Assembly: GCA_963812795.1 (NCBI GenBank)
Contig: CAWEWG010000013.1
Span: forward strand, 62,001-126,000
Origin: Hyphomicrobium_A sp963812795
GTDB lineage: Bacteria > Pseudomonadota > Alphaproteobacteria > Rhizobiales > Hyphomicrobiaceae
DNA: 64,000 nt
Direction: 5' to 3'
The position numbers and the translations under genes were made by a program. This document shows positions 1 through 9,133 of this stretch, in pieces. The stretch's first letter is position 1. Each line of letters starts with the position of its first letter. The notes beneath the pieces were generated by a model. The model was not told where the DNA came from and searched no databases. It worked only from the letters and a program-made list of their open reading frames with translations.

Positions 1-588
1 CACCGGGCCCACCCAGCCCCAGCGGCAATTGTAGCAATTGAAATTGCGGGCATTCCAGTTGCGGTTCCAGAAGCCGTTGTGGTCCCAGCGCCCCGCGTTC
101 ACCGGCTGGTGCAAGTTGTTCCAGTGGGAGAGGTCGTCATGGTGATCGAGATTGTGGTCGTCGGCGGCGCGGCGGGCGGCGTCATCGTGCGCATCGGGAT
201 GGTCGGCATGGTCATCGGCGTGGCGGGTTGAATCGTCGGCACGATGGTCGTCATCGCGACGCGCGTCATCGGCATGGTTATCGTCGCGGTGTGCGTCATC
301 GGCGTGGTGGTCGTCGGAGCGGTGATCGTCCATGCGCGGCTCGCGCATCTCGGGGCGCATGTCACGCATGCCGCCACCGAAGTCTCGCATGCCTCCTAAG
401 TCCCGCATGCCTCCACCGCCAAAGTCGCGGAAGCCGCCGCCGAAATGGCCGCCGCCAAATCCGCCACCGAAACCGCCACCGAAGTGGCCTCCGCCAAAGC
501 CGCCGCCACGTGCGAAAGCGTCGGTGGCGAGACAAACGGTGCCGAGCGAAATGCTGACGGCCAAGGCGATGAGGGGGCTGCGAACCAT
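1..588 (-). CDS. secreted Gly-rich, Asp/His-rich protein (C-terminus cut by window edge)
   Basis: This reading frame is open from an ATG at 588 to the left edge (196 codons, no stop). It begins with a signal peptide (MVRSPLIALAVSISL, then an Ala-rich end ATDAFA, probable cleavage near residue 26). A glycine-rich stretch follows (about residues 27-65) with GGGF/GGGHF units and MRDFGGG-like repeats. About 60 residues made largely of Asp, His, Ala and Arg come next, with many DDH and HADD units. The last visible part is rich in Trp and Asn and ends in a CYNC pair. A good Shine-Dalgarno (AGAGGA) sits upstream of the ATG. The function is unknown. Export and metal binding are inferences from composition. 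Confidence 0.75.
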   Translation of the reverse strand, partial: MVRSPLIALAVSISLGTVCLATDAFARGGGFGGGHFGGGFGGGFGGGHFGGGFRDFGGGGMRDLGGMRDFGGGMRDMRPEMREPRMDDHRSDDHHADDAHRDDNHADDARRDDDHRADDSTRHADDHADHPDAHDDAARRAADDHNLDHHDDLSHWNNLHQPVNAGRWDHNGFWNRNWNARNFNCYNCRWGWVGPV

Positions 589-894
589 GATCGTTCCTCT
601 GCGGCGATGACTGTCGCCGTGGACGGCCGGCGACCGACGGGATAGTTACCGCGCAAGGTATGACGAAGGGCTATGCGCCCGCGGGTCGCCTCCGCTGAAG
701 GCAAACAAACGGTTCATGAACGCGAAACAATCCGGCAAGCCGCATCAAGCTCTCGTCAGCGTTGCTTCTGAGTTGCTAAATGATGCTCGAGGGTCCAATT
801 CGCCCCCGTACGCGCCATGCCACTGTTCTTCGCCGTGCCGACACACGATATGAGCCTCCCCTGCGACGCGAGCGCCGCCAACCGAAGAGTTAAG
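589..894. other. divergent intergenic region between the secreted protein and aguA
   Basis: This 306-base stretch separates the start of the minus-strand secreted protein from the plus-strand agmatine deiminase start, so it should hold both promoters. A GAAGAG Shine-Dalgarno lies just before 895. I see no RNA gene, no convincing sigma-70 pair and no operator. The deiminase frame stays open upstream to an ATG at 817, but that extension does not look like family sequence. Confidence 0.5.
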
Positions 895-1917
895 ATGCTG
901 CCAGACGTTACCGAGACGACGATCACCGTGCCGCCCGAGTGGGCGCTGCTCAAGGCCGTGTGGACGGCCTGGCCGGCCGACCCCGAGGAGTGGAACGGCA
1001 ACCTCGAGCCGCCACGCCGCGATGTGGCCGCGATGGTGCGCGCGCTGAGCGAGGCCAACAGCGTCCGGCTCCTGGTCAACGGCCCGGAGGCGGAGGCCTC
1101 GGCGCGCGCGGCACTGGGCGGCGCCGCCGACTTCGTGCAGGCGCGCTATGGCGACATCTGGCTGCGCGATACGGGACCAATTTTCGCGCGCACGCACATC
1201 GGGCGCATCGCTCTCCGCTTCGCCACGAATAGCTGGGGCGGCAAGTACGACCTGCCCGACGACGCTACGGTCGGCGACGAAATCGCGCGCGTCGCAGACA
1301 CCACCGTACAGCGGTTCAATTTCGTTCTGGAGGGAGGTGCCGTCGACCATGACGGGGAAGGTTCCATCCTGACGACGCGGCAGACGCTGCTCAATCCCAA
1401 CCGCAATGGCTGGACCAAGGCGCAGGCTGAGACCGCGCTCGGCGAAGCCTTCGGCGCCAAGAAGGTCATCTGGATCGACGAGGGCCTAAAGAACGACCAC
1501 ACCGACGGTCATATCGACAACATCGCCCGCTTCGTCGGACCCGGCCGCGTCGTCTGCCAGGCGGCGGCGGGCGATGACGATCCGAACCGCGAGACGCTCC
1601 ACGCCATTGCCCGCACGCTCGAAGCTTCGAGCGACGCGTCCGGCCGCCAACTCGAGGTGACGCGCATCCCTGGCGTCGGCCTGTATCGAAACGCGCTCGG
1701 CGATATCTCGCCGGCTTCGCACATGAACTTCATCATCGCCAACGGCCTGGTCGTCGTCCCCGTGTACGGCACGCCGACACAAGAGGCGGCGCTGACGGCG
1801 CTGCAGGCCGTATTCCCCGACCACAAGGTCGTTGGCGTGCCGTCGCAGGGGCTGCTCGGCTGCGGCACGGCCGGCGGCGGCTCCTTCCACTGCATCACCC
1901 AGCAGGAACCTCGCTAG
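895..1917 (+). CDS. aguA: agmatine deiminase
   Basis: A 340-residue protein of the agmatine deiminase / peptidyl-arginine-deiminase-like family, which hydrolyses agmatine to N-carbamoylputrescine and ammonia. Visible family motifs in order are WTAWP near the N-terminus, YGDIWLRDTGPIF, FVLEGGAVD (catalytic acid), NDHTDGHIDN (catalytic His) and the C-terminal GGSFHCITQQEP with the nucleophilic Cys at about residue 333. Start 895 is preferred over 817 because it has GAAGAG upstream and the protein then begins at the usual family N-terminus. Its stop is followed directly by the ATG of aguB (TAGATG), so the two are co-translated. Together they make putrescine from agmatine. Confidence 0.93.
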   Translation: MLPDVTETTITVPPEWALLKAVWTAWPADPEEWNGNLEPPRRDVAAMVRALSEANSVRLLVNGPEAEASARAALGGAADFVQARYGDIWLRDTGPIFARTHIGRIALRFATNSWGGKYDLPDDATVGDEIARVADTTVQRFNFVLEGGAVDHDGEGSILTTRQTLLNPNRNGWTKAQAETALGEAFGAKKVIWIDEGLKNDHTDGHIDNIARFVGPGRVVCQAAAGDDDPNRETLHAIARTLEASSDASGRQLEVTRIPGVGLYRNALGDISPASHMNFIIANGLVVVPVYGTPTQEAALTALQAVFPDHKVVGVPSQGLLGCGTAGGGSFHCITQQEPR

Positions 1918-2778
<861 letters not shown>

Positions 2779-4257
2779 TCAGGCCGGTCCGGCGCTGGTC
2801 AACAGGTTGGCGAAGTAGCTCGACAGAAGGCGGTTGGCGGGGTCGCGTACGCGGCGCGCCGCGGCGAACTCCGCCCAGCGCTTGCCGTAGGCCTTGCCGA
2901 CCTGCTCGGCGGTGAGATGCTTCGTCTGATTGAATAGCGGATGGCCATTGTGGGCGCTGGCGAATTCATTGAACGCCTTCAGGAACTCGTCCCACCCCGG
3001 ACCGCCGGTCGACACGGGGTCGATGCTGATGGCCGGCGCATCGTGCGTGAACGAGAGCAGCGCGTTCTTGTCGCGCACCATGCGGTAGCCGACCGCGGGG
3101 AGGTCGCAGCGGAATCCGGTGCGCGCGGCATAATCGCGGCAGAAGCGGCAGTAGGCATCGAAGGTGTCGAAGAACTGCGCCTCGTCGAACGACCACATGG
3201 AGAAGACGAACTTGTAGGGCCCGGGCTTTTCCTGATGACGAATGATCTGCAGATGCGGCGCCGTCGATTTGCCGCCGACGATCATGCCGGTCCAGCGGCG
3301 GATCAGATGGTCATAGATGGACCGTACGCGATGCTCGACCGCTTTGCTGGGGGAGGCGCGTGCAATGCTGATCGTGAACAACGGGCCCAATTTGCGCCAG
3401 AAGGCATTGCGTAGCCACCAGCGGCCGGACGACGTCGGCTTGACGCCGGGCAGCTCGCGGCGCTCCTCGACCAGTACCTTCTCGCAGAACGGATAGAAAT
3501 ACATCATCAGCGCGTTGCCTTCCGCGACAAGGTCCGGCACGGCGGCGCGAAAAGCATCGATGCTGTAGGTGCGGTGGCGGGCGTAGACAGCCGTCATCGG
3601 CTTCACGCGTAGTGTGACCTCGACGAGAACCCCGAGCAGGCCGTAGCTGGAGCGCAGCAGCCGCATCTCTTCGGCATGCTCCGTCTCGTTGTAGGAGGCA
3701 ACGCTGCCATCCGGCTTGACCAGCTTCACGCCCGACACGAACGAGCTCACCTGTCCCCAATGTGAGGTGCCGATCAGCGAGCTGTCCTTCGTCGCCGCGC
3801 AGGCGACGGCACCGAGCGTGACGTTGCCGATCTCGGTGTTGATGTGGAACTGCTTGTCGTGGCGAGCCAGCGCCTCAGCGACATCGATGTACAGTGCGCC
3901 GGCCTCGGCAACAATGTAGTCGTGGCCGATCTCGATGATGCGCGTCATGCCCGTCATATCGAGCATGGTGCCGCCGATATCCGCCGAGCACGCCGCCGGC
4001 GAATGCAGCTTGCCGACCGCACGCACGGGCGAGGGGTACGAGGCCGCATCCGCCATAACGCGCACGACATCGTCGATGGTGCGCGGCCGTACGACGACAG
4101 CCGGGCGGTAGGTGACGCCACCTTCCCAGTTGGTGATCTCATTGGTAGGGGCCGGTACAGGGGCAGCCGCTCGTGTGGCGACGAATGCCGGCGTCGCCAG
4201 CTTCAACAGCGCCGCGACGTGTGGCGCCAGCGCCATGTGAGGCAATAAGGACTTCAT
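2779..4257 (-). CDS. FAD-binding oxidoreductase, D-arabinono-1,4-lactone oxidase type
   Basis: A 492-residue flavoprotein with an N-terminal FAD-binding (FAD_binding_4/PCMH) domain, seen in VVVRPRTIDDVVRVM and AVGKLHSPAACSADIGG, and a C-terminal lactone-oxidase-like domain (HNGHPLFNQTKHLT, WAEFAAARRVRDPANRLLSSYF). Such enzymes oxidise aldonolactones or sugar alcohols. The substrate cannot be set from sequence. An Ala-rich N-terminal stretch could be a weak export or membrane segment. I start at the ATG at 4257 (MKSLLPHM), because the upstream extension to 4296 is low-complexity Pro/Arg. It converges on aguB, ending on the next base, and lies downstream of glycerate kinase on the same strand. 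Confidence 0.8.
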   Translation of the reverse strand: MKSLLPHMALAPHVAALLKLATPAFVATRAAAPVPAPTNEITNWEGGVTYRPAVVVRPRTIDDVVRVMADAASYPSPVRAVGKLHSPAACSADIGGTMLDMTGMTRIIEIGHDYIVAEAGALYIDVAEALARHDKQFHINTEIGNVTLGAVACAATKDSSLIGTSHWGQVSSFVSGVKLVKPDGSVASYNETEHAEEMRLLRSSYGLLGVLVEVTLRVKPMTAVYARHRTYSIDAFRAAVPDLVAEGNALMMYFYPFCEKVLVEERRELPGVKPTSSGRWWLRNAFWRKLGPLFTISIARASPSKAVEHRVRSIYDHLIRRWTGMIVGGKSTAPHLQIIRHQEKPGPYKFVFSMWSFDEAQFFDTFDAYCRFCRDYAARTGFRCDLPAVGYRMVRDKNALLSFTHDAPAISIDPVSTGGPGWDEFLKAFNEFASAHNGHPLFNQTKHLTAEQVGKAYGKRWAEFAAARRVRDPANRLLSSYFANLLTSAGPA

Positions 4258-4407
4258 AAGCCGCCCCCCCGGCCGCTGCGGCTTCGCAGGCGGCAATCGG
4301 ATGGTCGCAGCGTAGCTTGCCTACCACCGACTGCCCACGGGCGCGGGCCCCCATACTTAACCAGCGGCGGCCTAACGGCTCAAAACTGCTCGATAATTTT
4401 ATTCCGG

Positions 4408-5559
4408 CTACTTCGCCATTCGCTGGCCGATGACGATCAGCCGTGCGGCACGCTCGGCGGCATCCTGTAGATACTGCCGCGATTTCTTGATGGCCACGTC
4501 GAGCGGCATGGCATTGGGCGTGGCCGATTCCAGACCGTCGATGCCGTGCGCGAAGACACCGCCGGCGTCATCCGACAACCCGCCGCCGATGGCGACGACC
4601 GGCACCCCGTGCTTGCGCGCCGCCGCCGCGACGCCCGACGGCGTCTTGCCGAAAGCGGTCTGGAAATCCACCCGACCTTCGCCGGTGACGGCGAGGGCGG
4701 CGCCCTGCATGTGGTCTTCGAGGCGCGTCGCCGCGACTACCAGCTCGACTCCGCGCTTCAGCGTGGAATTCGTGAAAGCCATCAAGCCCGCGCCAATGCC
4801 GCCGCCGGCGCCGGCGCCGGGCCTGTCGAGGACGTCGGCGCCGATGCTCCGCTTAATGATGTGGGCGAAGTGCGCGAGGTTCTTGTCGAGCCGCTCGACC
4901 ATCTCCTCGGTGGCGCCCTTTTGCGGGCCATAGACGCGCGAGGCGCCCTTCTCCCCGCACAGCGGATTGGTGACGTCGCAGGCAACGCTGATATGGATCT
5001 TGGCCAGGCCGGGATTGACGGCCGACATGTCGACGGCTTGCACGTCGTCGAGGTCGCCGCCGGCGATGAGATCGCGGATCGGCGCGCCGCCGAAATTGAG
5101 GAAGCGCACGCCGAGCGCCTGCGCCAGGCCGGCGCCGGCGTCGTTGGTCGCCGAGCCGCCTATGCCGAGGATGATCTCGGTGACGCCGCGCTTGATCGCG
5201 TCGGCGATGAGCTCACCGGTGCCGAAGGTGGTGGCGACGAGCGGATCACGCTGGTCCTTGGGAACCAGCGGCAGGCCCGAGGCTTCGGCCATTTCGATGA
5301 CCGCCGTCTTCCCGTCTCCGAGCAGGCCGTATGAGGCCATCACCCGAGCGCCCATGGGGCCGGAAACCTCGGTCTTTACGATCTGGCCGCCGGTGGCGTC
5401 GACGAGCGACTGAACCGTGCCCTCGCCGCCGTCGGCCATCGGCACTTTGACGTAGGTGGCGTCTGGCCAGACCCGCCGGAGGCCCGTCTCGATCTCGCTC
5501 GCCACTTCCAGGGAGGTCAGGTTTTCTTTGAAAGAGTTCGGGGCGATAACGATCTTCAT
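4408..5559 (-). CDS. glxK: glycerate kinase
   Basis: A 383-residue member of the GarK/GlxK glycerate kinase family, phosphorylating D-glycerate with ATP (usually to 2-phosphoglycerate in this family). Diagnostic segments are the N-terminal MKIVIAPNSFKENLTS, the PMADGGEGT motif, the GIGGSATNDAGAG loop, ACDVTNPLCGEKGA and TGEGRVDFQTAFGKTPSGVA. Length is normal. An AGAAG Shine-Dalgarno precedes the ATG. It would feed glycerate from glyoxylate or hydroxypyruvate metabolism into central carbon metabolism. The symbol is given by family; garK would be equally defensible. Confidence 0.9.
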   Translation of the reverse strand: MKIVIAPNSFKENLTSLEVASEIETGLRRVWPDATYVKVPMADGGEGTVQSLVDATGGQIVKTEVSGPMGARVMASYGLLGDGKTAVIEMAEASGLPLVPKDQRDPLVATTFGTGELIADAIKRGVTEIILGIGGSATNDAGAGLAQALGVRFLNFGGAPIRDLIAGGDLDDVQAVDMSAVNPGLAKIHISVACDVTNPLCGEKGASRVYGPQKGATEEMVERLDKNLAHFAHIIKRSIGADVLDRPGAGAGGGIGAGLMAFTNSTLKRGVELVVAATRLEDHMQGAALAVTGEGRVDFQTAFGKTPSGVAAAARKHGVPVVAIGGGLSDDAGGVFAHGIDGLESATPNAMPLDVAIKKSRQYLQDAAERAARLIVIGQRMAK

Positions 5560-5747
5560 CGGGCACTTCTTCTCACGGAGGCTTGGCCGCCAACGGCTAA
5601 TCGGCGCGAGGATACGGGGAAAGACTGCACTGTGTCGCGCGGCCGCTTAAAGTTGCTTTCTTTTGCCGGGGTTGCCGGAAAGCCATCCCCAAGCATGGTT
5701 AAGGATAGCCGAGAAATCGTTCTTGCTGGGGCTGGCCGCAAGGGGTT

Positions 5748-6416
5748 CTAGCCGCCGAGCTCCTGAACGACGTCGGACTCGATGATATGCACCCCCGGAG
5801 CGTGCTGATCAGCGCAGGCCAGCATCGCCTGGGCGACGGTTTTCGTATGCACTGCCCGATACTTGCGGAGGGGGCCAAGCATAACCGGCTCGATCACGGC
5901 CAAAACCCGGTTGCCGACGCGTTCGGCCAGCCGGTACTCGTCGCGCCCACCGGCAAGTAGCGACGGACGCAGAATGTAGGTGGAGCGACCCCCCGCCCCG
6001 ACGACCCCCATTTCCATCTCGCCCTTGGTCTTGAGGTAGACGCTGCTCGCAGTTGCCCGCGCGTCCACCGAGCTGATGCCGACGAAGCTTTTGGCATCGT
6101 GGTCCGATGCCCAACGCGCCAAGGCGATTGGAACGTCGCGGTCGACCCTCTGAAAAGCCTCCGTGGAGCCGGCCTTGTTCTGCGTGGTGCCGACACAGCA
6201 GAATACAGCTACTAGGTTATCCCCCGGGGCCGGGGCAGGGAGGATGGCCGCAAAATCGACGACGAGTTGCTCGACCTTGACCAGTCCGGCATAGGGCGTC
6301 GGCCGATGGTGCAACACGAGGATTTTTTCAAAGCGCGGAGAGGCGATCAGCAGGTCCATAAGCTGCCGCCCTATGGCGCCGGTGGACCCCGCGACGACGG
6401 CCGTGCGTTTTGACAT
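5748..6416 (-). CDS. atypical short-chain dehydrogenase/reductase, TIP30-like NAD(P)-binding protein
   Basis: A 222-residue NAD(P)-binding Rossmann protein of the atypical SDR group related to HTATIP2/TIP30 and bacterial YbjT/NmrA-like proteins. The nucleotide-binding loop is GSTGAIGRQL near residue 10, followed by FCCVGTTQNKAGS, the ISSVDARA strand and the YLKTKGEME motif supplying the usual Tyr/Lys pair. It ends with the LRPSLLAGGR substrate-loop region. The enzyme's substrate is unknown; these proteins often reduce quinone- or flavonoid-like compounds or act as redox sensors. It stands alone, with a GGGAG Shine-Dalgarno before the start. Confidence 0.8.
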   Translation of the reverse strand: MSKRTAVVAGSTGAIGRQLMDLLIASPRFEKILVLHHRPTPYAGLVKVEQLVVDFAAILPAPAPGDNLVAVFCCVGTTQNKAGSTEAFQRVDRDVPIALARWASDHDAKSFVGISSVDARATASSVYLKTKGEMEMGVVGAGGRSTYILRPSLLAGGRDEYRLAERVGNRVLAVIEPVMLGPLRKYRAVHTKTVAQAMLACADQHAPGVHIIESDVVQELGG

Positions 6417-6538
6417 TGCGATTTTGCTCCCGCCGCTAATTTCGAGTCTAGTCGCCGCCCCGGCAGTCGTCCACGGGGGCGAGGGGAGATGGCACTATGC
6501 TGCCTTGTCCTGCTTCGGATCGGAGAATGGAGACACAC

Positions 6539-6778
6539 ATGGGCATCTTCACCGTCAAACGCGGCTGCCGCTACCGAGCGACGATCTCGCTGGGCTTGCT
6601 GGAGAGTCTCGCCGGCAACGACATGATTGCCGGTCGCCTGCGCGCTGCCGGTTTTGCCGAGATTAGCATTAAGGGGTCCGGCTCGAAACGGCAGGCGGAA
6701 GCGCTTTGGCCGAATGACGACGCCACGGCCGAAATGCCCGAGCAGATAAGTGCCGTAACCGAAATTGAAGTGGCCTGA
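6539..6778 (+). CDS. small conserved-looking hypothetical protein
   Basis: A 79-residue protein starting MGIFTVKRGCRYRATI, chosen at the ATG at 6539 because GGAG sits 6 bases upstream. There is no signal peptide or membrane segment. The body (SLGLLESLAGNDMIAGRLRAAGF) looks like an amphipathic alpha-helical domain followed by a short beta-rich part with GSGSKRQAEALW. I do not recognise a named family with certainty. Its stop codon overlaps the first copy of a TGACAATTG direct repeat. Function unknown. Confidence 0.55.
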   Translation: MGIFTVKRGCRYRATISLGLLESLAGNDMIAGRLRAAGFAEISIKGSGSKRQAEALWPNDDATAEMPEQISAVTEIEVA

Positions 6779-6795
6779 CAATTGCGTGACAATTG
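6776..6795. repeat. tandem 9-bp direct repeat TGACAATTG
   Basis: Two exact copies of TGACAATTG (6776-6784 and 6787-6795) are separated by 2 bases, an 11-bp period close to one helical turn. The first copy contains the stop codon of the small hypothetical gene. It could be a protein-binding site or chance. Confidence 0.35.
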
Positions 6796-7172
6796 ACTGT
6801 GCCGGTGCGCGAACATCCGACGGCGCCTTTGCCGACCCGGGAGTTCCGCCTGGACGTGTAAGCGTAATCGGCAATTGAACACACGATCAGCGGCAGATGC
6901 AGCAGGGTGACGTTGCGCGAAGCAAATCGCGCCTGCGACGGCAGTTATTGAAGAGACCGGTATTTCCCGAAACACCCCCGCAATCCAAATTGCGACGGAG
7001 TTGATCAGCGTAGGGACGGTAGGCATCTATAATCGGCCGGCGCACTTCCTTGCGGAAATGCACCATATATGGCAAAACTATTCAGGCCGCTGACATTCAC
7101 CTTGCGCAACTATTGCACTGTTTGTCCCGCATGGCAGAATGACTGGTCTGAGCAGGAAGCCAAGCGCAGCGA
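6779..7172. other. gene-poor stretch upstream of the AraC regulator
   Basis: These 394 bases carry no credible coding frame on either strand. Apart from the TGACAATTG repeat at the left end, the stretch is slightly richer in AT than its neighbours near 7060-7130, where the promoter of the AraC-family gene would be expected. I see no terminator with a T tract and no RNA gene. Confidence 0.4.
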
Positions 7173-8129
7173 ATGCAGCCCCTTACGCTGACCTTTTCAA
7201 CCGATACCGTGCACCCTCGCGACCGATTCGATTTCTGGCATTCCGCTGCCCGCAAATCGTATGTCGAGCACGAGTGCGAGGCCGACGAGCGGACGCGCTT
7301 CGAGGGCCATGTCGATATCGCGCCCCTCGCCCATACGTCTCTGTCGACCTACAGCAATGCGCCGGCACGGATTTGGCGCACTGCGCGTCACGTGGCGCGC
7401 TCGCATTCAGATGACCTCTTTCTTTGCCTGCAGACACACGGCACCTGCACGGTCTCACAGGACGGCCGGGATGCCGCGCTGCAGCCGGGCGACCTCTGCC
7501 TGGCCGATACAGCCAGCGAGTTCGTCTTCACCTACCCCGTGAATTCGTCCCAACTCGTCCTGAAGATCGAGCGCGCAAGGCTGAAGGCCAGGCTGCCCGA
7601 CTTCCGATCCTTGATGGCCGTCCCGGTTCGCAGTCAAGAGCCGACCGGCGCCCTTGCTTTCGAATTTATCGGCATGCTGCCGCGCTATCGCGACGCCATT
7701 TCCGGCGTCGCGGAGCTGCGCATCGCCGATCAGGCGGTCGACCTCGCCGCGCTGGCACTATCCACCGTCGCCAGCGCGTCTGCCTTGAAGCTGTCTTCGA
7801 CCTCGGCCGCCGCGTTACTGCGCCTGCGCAGAGCGGTCGAGGGCGCCCTCGGCCAGCGTGAAATGCGCTGTGCTGACGTGGCGGCGGCAGCGGGCATGAG
7901 CGTGCGCTATGCCAATCATTTGCTTTTGCAAGAAGGTACTTCACTCGAGCGATTCCTCCAGCATCGGCGGCTGGAGAAGTGCCGGGAGGCGTTGCGCGCC
8001 CCCGGCCAGTCGCATCGCTCGATCAGCGAGATCGCTTACGACTGGGGCTTCTCCGACGCATCGCACTTCACACGATCGTTCAAGGTAGCGTACGGGATGG
8101 CGCCAAGGGACTATCGGCGGGAGGGTTAG
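7173..8129 (+). CDS. AraC-family transcriptional regulator
   Basis: A 318-residue regulator. The N-terminal half resembles the AraC-binding-like (NimR/FeaR type) sensing domain, with DTVHPRDRFDFWH near the start and QPGDLCLADTASEF. The C-terminal ~100 residues are an AraC DNA-binding domain with two helix-turn-helix units; the second carries the signature ISEIAYDWGFSDASHFTRSFK followed by the YGMAPRDYR ending. The inducer is unknown. The next gene begins 5 bases after its stop, so both are on one transcript ending at the terminator at 8641-8680. Confidence 0.9.
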   Translation: MQPLTLTFSTDTVHPRDRFDFWHSAARKSYVEHECEADERTRFEGHVDIAPLAHTSLSTYSNAPARIWRTARHVARSHSDDLFLCLQTHGTCTVSQDGRDAALQPGDLCLADTASEFVFTYPVNSSQLVLKIERARLKARLPDFRSLMAVPVRSQEPTGALAFEFIGMLPRYRDAISGVAELRIADQAVDLAALALSTVASASALKLSSTSAAALLRLRRAVEGALGQREMRCADVAAAAGMSVRYANHLLLQEGTSLERFLQHRRLEKCREALRAPGQSHRSISEIAYDWGFSDASHFTRSFKVAYGMAPRDYRREG

Positions 8130-8134
8130 TTGCG

Positions 8135-8587
8135 ATGCAGGTGGATGAGCACAAGGCGCGAATAGTCTTGGACATGGCGCACGCGGCGTGGAGCCGCGGC
8201 GATATCGATGGCGTGCTGGACAACTACGTCGACGATCTGACCTACCTGTGTAACACCGGCGGCCCCGACGGCGGCCCGCTGTTAATCAACGGCAAGCAGG
8301 CCTTGCGCGATATGCTGAGGCCAATTGTGGATGTAGCCGAAAGCGTCTCGGTGTCGGAATACTTCCGCTACACGGACGGCGTCGGCCGCGCCAAGATCGA
8401 GTGCTATATCCGTCACAAAACGACCCGGCACGTGCTCGTCGGCTCGTACCGCCAGATCGTCACCTACCGTGGCGATAAGATCGAGCGCATGGAGGAATTC
8501 CACGACGCGGCCAAGATGATCGCTTTCTGGCAGATGATCTCGGGCGACGCGGCGATCCAGAAGGCGCTGCTGGCAGAGTTGGAATAG
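8135..8587 (+). CDS. SnoaL-like (NTF2-fold) protein
   Basis: A 150-residue single-domain protein of the SnoaL/NTF2-like fold. The pattern of a helical N-terminus (AHAAWSRGDIDGVLDNY), a glycine loop (NGKQALRDML), then long beta strands (KIECYIRHKTTRHV, SYRQIVTYRGDKIERMEEF) is characteristic. Start 8135 is supported by GGAGGG about 10 bases upstream and by tight coupling to the AraC gene. Such folds can be small isomerases or ligand-binding proteins. No catalytic set can be named. It may bind or process the ligand sensed by the neighbouring regulator (inference). Confidence 0.75.
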   Translation: MQVDEHKARIVLDMAHAAWSRGDIDGVLDNYVDDLTYLCNTGGPDGGPLLINGKQALRDMLRPIVDVAESVSVSEYFRYTDGVGRAKIECYIRHKTTRHVLVGSYRQIVTYRGDKIERMEEFHDAAKMIAFWQMISGDAAIQKALLAELE

Positions 8588-8640
8588 CCAATAACGCAGA
8601 AATCGCCTCGACAGGTCGAGGCACGATCTTGTCAAAGTGG

Positions 8641-8680
8641 ACGGGAGCGGCGCCTACAGGCTACCGCTCCCGTTTTCGTT
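8641..8680 (+). terminator. rho-independent terminator after the AraC/SnoaL pair
   Basis: A perfect 10-bp stem (ACGGGAGCGG at 8641-8650 with CCGCTCCCGT at 8664-8673) closes a 13-base loop and runs into TTTTCGTT. It follows the SnoaL-like stop by about 50 bases and lies just beyond the 3' end of the convergent small secreted gene. Confidence 0.8.
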
Positions 8681-8685
8681 AGCCA

Positions 8686-8889
8686 TCACCAACGGCGCCA
8701 GCGCCACCACCAATTGCGATGCACGCGCCAGCGGCGCCAGCCGGCTTTCTCAACAACCGTAGCCGAGTGCGCTGCGTCACCGGCAACGGCGCTGAGGCCG
8801 ACGACCGGTGCCGCCTGCGCCGTGCCGAAAGCGGTGGCGAAGAGCGCCAGCGCACCGGCAATGGCGCAGATGGGAAGATAGCGATGCAT
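8686..8889 (-). CDS. small secreted Trp/Arg-rich protein
   Basis: A 67-residue protein starting at the ATG at 8889 with GGAGAG as ribosome binding site. Residues 1-25 form a clear signal peptide (hydrophobic AIAGALALFATAFG, cleavage after AQAA likely). The mature part is about 41 residues. Its last 18 residues contain 7 Trp and 7 Arg, with clusters WRRWR and WWWRWRRW, and the protein ends on Trp. Short secreted proteins with basic aromatic tails exist as uncharacterised proteins in related bacteria. The tail also resembles Trp/Arg-rich membrane-active peptides. Function unknown. Confidence 0.7.
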   Translation of the reverse strand: MHRYLPICAIAGALALFATAFGTAQAAPVVGLSAVAGDAAHSATVVEKAGWRRWRVHRNWWWRWRRW

Positions 8890-9035
8890 GAGACTCTCCG
8901 GAGTTTCCGAACGTTCCGTAGAGTAAACCGGGGCCTGCCAAAACGACCTTAGCTGCGCCCAGCAAAATTGTTTCAATCCTGACTAATCGGCGTCCTGAGC
9001 CCGATTTCCGCCGCCCGCGCGGCCGCATGTATCTA

Positions 9036-9050
9036 CCCCTGTAACAGGGG
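9036..9050. promoter_or_regulatory. palindrome CCCCTG-taa-CAGGGG upstream of the oxygenase cluster
   Basis: A perfect 6-bp inverted repeat with a 3-base centre lies 84-98 bases before the start of the first biosynthetic gene, in a 244-base gap between divergently transcribed genes. Size and position fit a repressor or activator operator. No binding protein can be named. Confidence 0.35.
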
Positions 9051-9117
9051 GAACAGCGGCAAGGTCCAGACTTGAGCATGCTCCGTGACATGGACGCATC
9101 GAGGTGGTGCGCAATCA

Positions 9118-9131
9118 TTGACGGAGCAAAC
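9118..9131 (+). repeat. 14-base translation-leader repeat, copy 1
   Basis: TTGACGGAGCAAAC immediately precedes the oxygenase start and includes its GGAG Shine-Dalgarno, 7 bases from the ATG. The identical 14 bases recur at 11649-11662 before the acyltransferase-like gene with the same spacing. Confidence 0.6.
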
Positions 9132-9133
9132 AG

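Noticed and set aside
332..610. A plus-strand Pro/Lys-rich frame near the left end.
   Set aside because: It is the complement of the Gly-rich repeat of the minus-strand secreted gene, which has a signal peptide and ribosome binding site.
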